A stretch of 64,000 nt of DNA from contig JAJEJB010000028.1 in NCBI GenBank assembly GCA_022828135.1, positions 25,478-89,477 on the forward strand, in the 5' to 3' direction. Shown here in pieces: positions 58,864 to 64,000 of the stretch. Source of the stretch: Acidimicrobiia bacterium (lineage in GTDB: Bacteria > Actinomycetota > Acidimicrobiia > Acidimicrobiales > Aldehydirespiratoraceae). Numbering within the stretch: the first letter of the stretch is position 1; the number at the start of each line of letters is the position of its first letter. The translations under genes were made by a program, and so were the position numbers. The notes below the pieces were generated by a model. That model saw only the letters and a list, made by a program, of their open reading frames with translations. It searched no databases and had not been told where the DNA came from.

Positions 58864-59874
58864 GTGCAGGCGATCCTGCTGGTCGGAGGCTTCGGCACCC
58901 GGCTGAGGCCCCTGACACTGACCACCCCCAAGCAGATGCTTCCGGTGCTGCACCGGCCCATGGTCGAGCACGTCGTGTCCGGTCTGGCCCGCCACGGCGT
59001 GGAGCGGGTTGTGCTGGCCCTGGGCTACCACGACGAAGCGTTCCGGTCTGCCTACCCCGGCGGCCGCTGCGCGGGGGTGGAGCTGTGCTGCGTGGTGGAG
59101 TCCGAGCCGCTCGACACCGCCGGCGCCATCCGCTTCGCGTACGCCGCCTCCGGCATGGAGGACTCGCGGGGCACGTTCCTGGTGGCCAACGGCGACGTGA
59201 TCACCGACCTCGACGTGAGTGAGATGCTGCGTCTCCATCGCTCGGCCGGGGCCGAGGCCACCATCCACCTGATCGAGGTCGAGGACCCGTCCCGCTACGG
59301 GGTGGTGGTGACCGAGGCGGGTGGGCGGGTGAGCGCCTTCGTCGAGAAGCCGCCGCGGCCTGCGCCGAGCAACTGGATCAACGCGGGTACCTACCTGATG
59401 GAGCCGTCGGTTGTCGGGCGGATCGACGGCGGGCGCCGGGTCTCGGTGGAACGCGAGATCTTCCCCGCCATGGCCGCCGACGGCACCCTGTGGGCCCTGA
59501 AGCACAACACCTACTGGGTCGATGCCGGCACCCCTCAGACCTACCTTCGGGTCCAGCTCGACCTGCTCGACGGCCGGCGCGGGCCGGCCGTGGCCGGGGT
59601 GTCGCCGGAGGCCTCGGTGGATCCGGGGGCCGTCGTCGAGCGCAGCGTCGTGATGGCCGGCGCGGTCGTGGGGGAGGGCTCGGTCGTGCGGGGCTCGGCG
59701 GTCCATTCGAGCGCGGTGATCGAAGCGGGAGCGCAGGTGATGGACTCGGTGGTGGGATCGGGAGCGACCGTCGGGCAGGGTGCCCGGGTGACGGACGGGA
59801 CGTTGGTGGGCGAGCACTTCGACGTGGAGCCGGGGGCGACCCTGTCGGAGGCCAGGGTGCCGGGGGCGGTCTGA
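58864..59874 (+). CDS. Sugar-1-phosphate nucleotidyltransferase with C-terminal left-handed beta-helix
   Basis: A 336-residue protein from GTG 58864. The N-terminal nucleotidyltransferase domain has AILLVGGFGTRLRPLTLTTP, PVLHRPMVEHVV, FLVANGDVITDLD and FVEKPPRP, matching GDP-mannose/dTDP-glucose pyrophosphorylases. From about 245 hexapeptide repeats form a beta-helix (VSPEASVDPGAVVERSVVM...). This ManB/GMPP-like layout favours mannose-1-phosphate guanylyltransferase, but glucose-1-phosphate use is possible. Its stop overlaps the galE start (TGATG). Confidence 0.87.
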   Translation: MQAILLVGGFGTRLRPLTLTTPKQMLPVLHRPMVEHVVSGLARHGVERVVLALGYHDEAFRSAYPGGRCAGVELCCVVESEPLDTAGAIRFAYAASGMEDSRGTFLVANGDVITDLDVSEMLRLHRSAGAEATIHLIEVEDPSRYGVVVTEAGGRVSAFVEKPPRPAPSNWINAGTYLMEPSVVGRIDGGRRVSVEREIFPAMAADGTLWALKHNTYWVDAGTPQTYLRVQLDLLDGRRGPAVAGVSPEASVDPGAVVERSVVMAGAVVGEGSVVRGSAVHSSAVIEAGAQVMDSVVGSGATVGQGARVTDGTLVGEHFDVEPGATLSEARVPGAV

Positions 59875-60884
59875 TGGCGACGCTGGTCACCGGGGGCGCC
59901 GGCTTCATCGGCAGCCACATCGTCGTGGCCCTGCACGACGCGGGGCGTGACGTGGTGGTCCTGGACGACTTCTCCAACGCCTCGCGCCGGGTGGTCGACG
60001 CTCTGCGCACCCTCACTGGCTCACACCTTCCAGTCGTGGAGGGCGACGCGGGCGACCCGGACGTCCTGGACGCGGTATTCGGCGGGAACCGGATCGACTC
60101 GGTGGTGCATTTCGCGGCCCGCAAGAGCGTGGCCGAGTCGGTGAGCGACCCCCTCGGCTACTACCGCAGCAACCTCGGGTCGGTGATAGCGCTGGCCGCC
60201 GCGGCCATCGATCGGGGTGTCGGGCGTCTGGTGTTCAGCTCCTCGGCCACCGTCTACGGGTCGACTTCTGCGCTGCCGGTCGCCGAGGATTCGCCGACCG
60301 TCCCGGACAGCCCCTACGGCCAGACCAAGCTGATGGGCGAGCGCATCCTGGCCGATGCGGCGGCTTCGTCGGACATGCGGGCGGTCATGCTGCGCTACTT
60401 CAACCCGGTCGGTGCGCACCCGTCGGGAGTGATAGGGGAGGATCCCTCCGGCGAGCCGGCCAACCTGGTGCCCCGGATCATGCAGGTCGTCGCCGGCCGT
60501 CGAGACCGGCTGGGCGTCTTCGGAGCCGACTACTCAACGGTTGACGGCACCGCGGTGCGTGACTACGTGCACGTCATGGACCTCGCCGAGGGTCACGTGG
60601 CTGCCCTGGACACCGATATAGCTCCGTCCAGCAGCCGGACCTACAACCTGGGAACCGGCTCGGGCACAACTGTGCTCCAGGTGCTGGCCGCGGCCGAGGA
60701 GGCGCTCGGGACGCGCATCCCCTACAAGGTGGCCGAACGCCGTCCCGGTGACATCGAGGCCTCCTGGGCCGACTGCACCCGGGCCCGCGACGAGTTGGGC
60801 TGGCAGGCCCGCCGGGGCCTGACGCAGATGCTGGCCGACCACTGGAACTTCGTCCGCCAACACCTCAACGGCTACGAGAGCTGA
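59874..60884 (+). CDS. galE: UDP-glucose 4-epimerase
   Basis: A 336-residue extended SDR protein from ATG 59874. It has VTGGAGFIGSHI for NAD, VVHFAARKSVAESV, SSSATVYG and the catalytic pair Y148-K152 in SPYGQTKLMGE, then RYFNPVGAHPSG, TAVRDYVHVMDLA and YNLGTGSG. It interconverts UDP-glucose and UDP-galactose for polymer synthesis. It closes the polysaccharide region, coupled to the upstream nucleotidyltransferase gene. Family length is normal. Confidence 0.93.
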   Translation: MATLVTGGAGFIGSHIVVALHDAGRDVVVLDDFSNASRRVVDALRTLTGSHLPVVEGDAGDPDVLDAVFGGNRIDSVVHFAARKSVAESVSDPLGYYRSNLGSVIALAAAAIDRGVGRLVFSSSATVYGSTSALPVAEDSPTVPDSPYGQTKLMGERILADAAASSDMRAVMLRYFNPVGAHPSGVIGEDPSGEPANLVPRIMQVVAGRRDRLGVFGADYSTVDGTAVRDYVHVMDLAEGHVAALDTDIAPSSSRTYNLGTGSGTTVLQVLAAAEEALGTRIPYKVAERRPGDIEASWADCTRARDELGWQARRGLTQMLADHWNFVRQHLNGYES

Positions 60885-61069
60885 CATTCCCAGCCGCCCC
60901 CCAGCGCCGCTGGTTGCTGCACATGTGTTTGCTGTGGGCGGGATTCAGAGGGATTCTGGCTTCGGAGCGCTAAACGCTAGATCAGAGACATGATCGCCGG
61001 AGACGACACCTGGCATTCGGCGTGGTCGCCACGCCGCTCGTACGGTCGCCCTTAGTAGTCTTGCCACTT
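60885..61069. other. Intergenic region after galE; no gene seen
   Basis: This gap contains a weak hairpin, CCAGC-GCC-GCTGG at 60901-60913, which could terminate the galE transcript. No convincing coding frame is seen before 61070. Base composition becomes less GC-rich from here to the right edge. Confidence 0.4.
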
Positions 61070-61237
61070 GTGGCAGAACCGCATCCCGATCACCCCCACA
61101 TCAACGTGATACCGATCGAGCGCTGGTCTTGTACCCGCTGTGGAGCCAAGGTTGATGGTCAACCCTCCTACGAGTTCACGGCCTGGGTCAAGTTCCATAG
61201 CAGTGCGATTACGGGCGAGGTCTGCGCGTCGGAATAG
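61070..61237 (+). CDS. Possible small zinc-ribbon-like protein
   Basis: GTG 61070 opens a 55-residue frame (starting MAEPHPDHPHINVIPIERW as VAEP...) with CTRC followed by FTAWVKFHSSAITGEVC. The CxxC and spaced His/Cys could bind zinc. There is no clear ribosome-binding site and a frame on the other strand overlaps it. It could be a real accessory gene or chance. Low confidence. Confidence 0.3.
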   Translation: MAEPHPDHPHINVIPIERWSCTRCGAKVDGQPSYEFTAWVKFHSSAITGEVCASE

Positions 61238-61300
61238 TCCATCACGGCGTCTCACACCTCAGGGATGGTGTGTGCTGGATGTGCATGCAGCGCGTTTATG

Positions 61301-62440
61301 TCAGAAGCCCATAGGGTAGTCCGTCACGTCGTAGCGAGCAGCGGTGAGCAACTGTTTCGTTTCTCGGACGAGTTCCTCATGTAGGCGCGAATCGCCCCGC
61401 AGGATGCCATCGACATCACGGCGCTTAGCTGAGCGCTTCAGGATGTGTCTGGCGATGGCGCACTCATCCCGCGGAGGTGGAGCAGCTGGCGAGAGTGCGT
61501 CGGGTGAGGCAGCAGTGATCGGCTCGAAGCGCAGGGCGAGCGATACAAGATCCTCGCAGTTCGCCGTGGGTTCGATGCGGTAGGCGTGCGTGCTGGCGAG
61601 GTCGACCCGGCTGGGACGTTGGGCCTGAACTAGGGCCGATAGCCACTTGCCTACGGCAACGATCATGAGGTTGAGGAGTTCAATCTCGCTGCATGCTGTC
61701 GGGTCTACGGATGCTGCATCAAGATCCAGATGCCGTTGGCATGCCTCGACGAAGCCTTCACAGTTCATGACGTTCTTGCGAAAGAGGGCGAGCAGCCGCT
61801 GTTCGGCATCCGCATCGAACATCCCCTGTCCAATTCTTGTGCTGACCAGCAGGAGCCACGGCTCGGTGTTGTGAGCTTGGAGTGCCACCAGCTGTGCGAA
61901 CGCGCCGTAGATCGCTCCATCGCTGTGAGGCGGGTCAGATGCGAGCCCGTCACAGAGATCGATATTGACGACATCAAAGGGGCCGAGGGATCGAGCTCGT
62001 GACCATGCGATCGACGCATCGTCGCCGATCCGGCGGAAGTCGTCGTGAATCACGTCGGACTGCGGGTCGACGTTGGACAGCCGGCGCACTTCGTCGAGTG
62101 AGAGACTCAACTCGACGTGAGCGGGACTGCCCGGCTGTGCCTCTGTGCTGAAGCCGAGGAAGCGCAGGGTGCGTCCCTCGTCACTACAGAGCTTCTCATG
62201 GATGTATCGAAGGTCGATCAGGTCCGTTCCTGGCAGGCCCAGGTAGCGCAGGGGCTCGTCGGGTCGTCGGTGCTGATAGAGGCGCCGTAGTTGAGCCAGC
62301 AACTGCTCGCGCCGGACGTATTGCTTGCGTGGTTTGTGCCACGGCTTGAAGGTCTTTGGTGCAGGCTGTGTCGGCGCGTATTCGATGTCGCCGAAGATTT
62401 CCGCGGCGAGATCGTCTCCATCAGGCGATTGGAAGGTCAC
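61301..62440 (-). CDS. Uncharacterised protein with Rossmann-like N-terminal half, partner of the GHKL-like gene
   Basis: A 379-residue cytosolic protein from ATG 62440, overlapping the upstream stop by 4 bp (ATGA). After a variable start (KTFKPWHKPRKQYVRREQL), RYLGLPGTDLIDLRYIHEKL, LRFLGFSTE and GPFDVVNIDLCDGL suggest a Rossmann-type fold like SAM-binding methyltransferases, though a clear glycine motif is missing. The C-terminal half is helical (ECAIARHILKRSAKRRDVDGI). Base composition is less GC-rich than the main region. The tight coupling suggests one defence- or restriction-like system, which is inference only. Confidence 0.7.
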   Translation of the reverse strand: MTFQSPDGDDLAAEIFGDIEYAPTQPAPKTFKPWHKPRKQYVRREQLLAQLRRLYQHRRPDEPLRYLGLPGTDLIDLRYIHEKLCSDEGRTLRFLGFSTEAQPGSPAHVELSLSLDEVRRLSNVDPQSDVIHDDFRRIGDDASIAWSRARSLGPFDVVNIDLCDGLASDPPHSDGAIYGAFAQLVALQAHNTEPWLLLVSTRIGQGMFDADAEQRLLALFRKNVMNCEGFVEACQRHLDLDAASVDPTACSEIELLNLMIVAVGKWLSALVQAQRPSRVDLASTHAYRIEPTANCEDLVSLALRFEPITAASPDALSPAAPPPRDECAIARHILKRSAKRRDVDGILRGDSRLHEELVRETKQLLTAARYDVTDYPMGF

Positions 62441-63906
62441 TGCTCGGAAGCCTCAAGGATCTGGCGCAACCCGCCGAGCAGACGTTCTTGCTGCTGCTCG
62501 GTGAGGCTCTCGAGGATTCCGTACGCTGCGAGGAGCTGGACGATCGCTCGGAGCTTCCGCTCGGTGGACTCGTCCTGGCGCGTCTTCCGCCGGTCTCGGT
62601 CGCCGAAGACCGGCCCACGCCGGAATCGGTACGTGCCGACGTCAGCAGGCGCCGGCTCCTCGGCCGAGTCGTCGAAGTCAACCGGAGGCGGTATCGCACC
62701 CGGGTCATCAGATTCGACGCGCCATGCCTTGGTTGCGACACCCGATAGAACCTCCTCTTCTTCTTGGGCGGCGGCCTGGCGGGTGCCTTCGCGAATATCC
62801 GCCGCAATTCGCTTCTGCGCTGTCGCGACGCGCCGCAGGGTGGCATGGAGCCACTTCGTGATGTACACCACATGTGGGTGGGCGTAGTTGAAGGATTCAC
62901 GGTCGATGTTCAGCGCCGCTTCCAGCCCCTCAGAGACGAAGATCTCACAGGTGATCTGCCTGAGTCTCGTCTGCTCGGATACCTGGTATCGCATGAACGT
63001 CGGGTCGAACAGCGTCCCGCTCGATCCGTGTACCCGCACGAGAACGCCCTGATGCTCGGTGGGAGCGATCTTCGGTGCCCACAGAAGGTACACCTCGAAC
63101 TCGAGGGGGCCGCCGGTGAGTTCGCGCGGAGTTCCGTCGAATTCCTCACGGCACCACCCGACAAACAGGATGGGCTTCTTGACGGCGTGACTCGTCGATG
63201 GCAGGTCGGCGAATACGAGCGGACGGGCGAGCTGCAAGTCGTCGATCAGCACTGTGAAGTCGCTCCCGACCCGGGCTGCGGAGCCGATCGACCTGCTACG
63301 CCGGACTGTCTGGTGGCCGGTGAGTTGGAACCTCTTAGGCGCTGCTTTGCCGGACTTCGGCACCTCATAGAGATAGACGCTGTCCTGAAGCGACAGGTCG
63401 AAGGGACTGCCAGCAACATACGGAGCTGGTATGGCCAAGCTCAGTTGCCACACCATCCGCAGGTAGTAGTCAAAGATGCGTTCAAGCTGTGGGTTGGGTA
63501 TCCCGTGCTCAAGCTGCTTCCACACAGCCCTGACCAGCTTCTCGAACGCCGCCTCCGGCTCGTCCTCGCGAGACCACGGGAGGCTGTCGTAAGCGCCATC
63601 GGCGTCGCTTCGGCGAACGCCGGAGTCATCCAACTGCACGCGCCCGATGTGGAATTCGGGCGGACTGAGGTCCCGTGCCTCCTCGGGCGCTAGTTCTCGG
63701 TCGGAATCGATAGCGGCCCAGAGATCGCGGCTGCGGAGCGTGTCTCGAGTCTGGGGCCTGATGTCAGTCAGGATGATCGTGGTGCCGTGCGACCCTGCAT
63801 CGACGGCTGGCTCTCGCCAGATCTCCACGCGTCCCGCCTCGTACTCGCCTTGGTGGCGTCCCAGATTGGGTGTAATAGCGGTTGGGGCGCAGGTTCCGGG
63901 GGTCAT
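62437..63906 (-). CDS. GHKL-ATPase-type protein, apparently lacking its N-terminal ATPase domain
   Basis: The frame encodes 489 residues from ATG 63906. From about residue 22 (GEYEAGRVEIWREP, GTTIILTDIRPQTRD) it looks like the part of an HSP90/MORC-like GHKL protein after the nucleotide-binding domain: a transducer-like region, then FEVYLLWAPKIAPTEHQGVL and ESFNYAHPHVVYITKWLHATL. No Bergerat-fold motifs (N-box, DxGxG) are present. The first 20 codons fall in sequence next to an apparent transposase end, so the original 5' part was probably removed by insertion. Translation may still occur. It is coupled to the 379-residue gene. Confidence 0.55.
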   Translation of the reverse strand: MTPGTCAPTAITPNLGRHQGEYEAGRVEIWREPAVDAGSHGTTIILTDIRPQTRDTLRSRDLWAAIDSDRELAPEEARDLSPPEFHIGRVQLDDSGVRRSDADGAYDSLPWSREDEPEAAFEKLVRAVWKQLEHGIPNPQLERIFDYYLRMVWQLSLAIPAPYVAGSPFDLSLQDSVYLYEVPKSGKAAPKRFQLTGHQTVRRSRSIGSAARVGSDFTVLIDDLQLARPLVFADLPSTSHAVKKPILFVGWCREEFDGTPRELTGGPLEFEVYLLWAPKIAPTEHQGVLVRVHGSSGTLFDPTFMRYQVSEQTRLRQITCEIFVSEGLEAALNIDRESFNYAHPHVVYITKWLHATLRRVATAQKRIAADIREGTRQAAAQEEEEVLSGVATKAWRVESDDPGAIPPPVDFDDSAEEPAPADVGTYRFRRGPVFGDRDRRKTRQDESTERKLRAIVQLLAAYGILESLTEQQQERLLGGLRQILEASEQ

Positions 63907-64000
63907 GTTAGGCGGCGATTGTGACGGTGCGGTCGGGCTGGTCGCTGACGGTGTGGGCGGGTTGGTGGAGCTGGTGGCGGAGCTCGGTGAGGCACCGGGC
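63865..64000 (-). mobile_element. Probable end of an insertion element with the C-terminus of its transposase
   Basis: A frame enters from the right edge and ends at TAA 63908-63910. Its 30 visible residues include RCLTELRHQLHQPAHTVSD and end RTVTIAA. This short end, followed within about 40 bp by the abrupt start of a headless GHKL gene, is best explained as the end of an insertion sequence. The IS family cannot be told and the left boundary is approximate. A non-mobile upstream gene remains possible. Confidence 0.4.

Noticed and set aside
57730..59817. Minus-strand frame of 695 codons spanning the end of ugd, the repeat and two genes
   Set aside because: It crosses several well-supported plus-strand genes and the dispersed repeat; no domain visible.
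61052..61255. Minus-strand 67-codon frame
   Set aside because: Overlaps the slightly better plus-strand candidate; no RBS or domain.
1..64000. tRNA, rRNA and selenocysteine machinery genes
   Set aside because: I looked for them and saw none; the Sec machinery must be outside the window if the selenoprotein call is right.

Overview
The window is one contiguous stretch of a very GC-rich actinobacterial chromosome. GTG and TTG starts are frequent, neighbouring genes often share 4-bp ATGA/GTGA overlaps, and the gene content is actinobacterial: homodimeric AceE, SenX3-like kinase with pst genes, Ku with a LigD polymerase domain, LytR-CpsA-Psr protein. The SpoIID/LytB protein with S-layer-like repeats, the small lipoproteins and the dispersed 'GAGCGGCCCGTGAGCG' repeat make an Acidimicrobiia-type organism most likely. 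That placement is inference; there is no rRNA or tRNA here to test it.

Layout. 1-2.8 kb: partial sufS with sufC, an acyl-CoA dehydrogenase and a small membrane protein. 2.8-3.1 kb: an unusual intergenic region with a long match to the 16S rRNA 3' end and a strong terminator hairpin. 3.1-10.4 kb: an alpha/beta-hydrolase without the usual serine, then the phosphate operon pstS-pstC-pstA-pstB-phoU-senX3 on the minus strand, preceded by a PHO-box-like repeat. 10.4-15.4 kb: a minus-strand operon aceE - HhH-GPD glycosylase - two tandem thioredoxin-like lipoproteins. In both lipoproteins the first redox cysteine is replaced by an in-frame TGA followed by a SECIS-like hairpin, so they are very probably selenoproteins (motif U-P-T-C). 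This is the most notable content of the window.

15.4-25 kb: RNase HI, a toxin-antitoxin cluster, a TIGR01777 epimerase, then lipoate-dependent metabolism: lpdA, an E2 acyltransferase and a natural LipB-LipA fusion that would make the lipoyl cofactor for them. An M24 peptidase follows. 25-32.5 kb: Ku and LigD polymerase (end joining), leucyl aminopeptidase, an APH-like kinase, a sirtuin and a rhodanese-MoeB protein.

32.6-60.9 kb: a large cell-surface polysaccharide region. It holds a Wzx-like flippase, an O-antigen-ligase-like polymerase, a two-domain glycosyltransferase, an ABC-2 exporter, an initiating sugar transferase, further GT2 and GT39 enzymes, UDP-GlcNAc 2-epimerase, pyruvyl transferase, LCP ligase, UDP-glucose dehydrogenase, a sugar nucleotidyltransferase and GalE. 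A biotin carboxylase/BCCP gene and birA are interspersed; BirA would biotinylate the former. An HTTM/DCC oxidoreductase with its partner lies in a patch that looks less GC-rich.

60.9-64 kb: a less GC-rich tail with two overlapping genes of an unassigned system. One is the C-terminal part of what looks like a GHKL-ATPase protein, apparently cut off by a mobile element whose end reaches the window edge.
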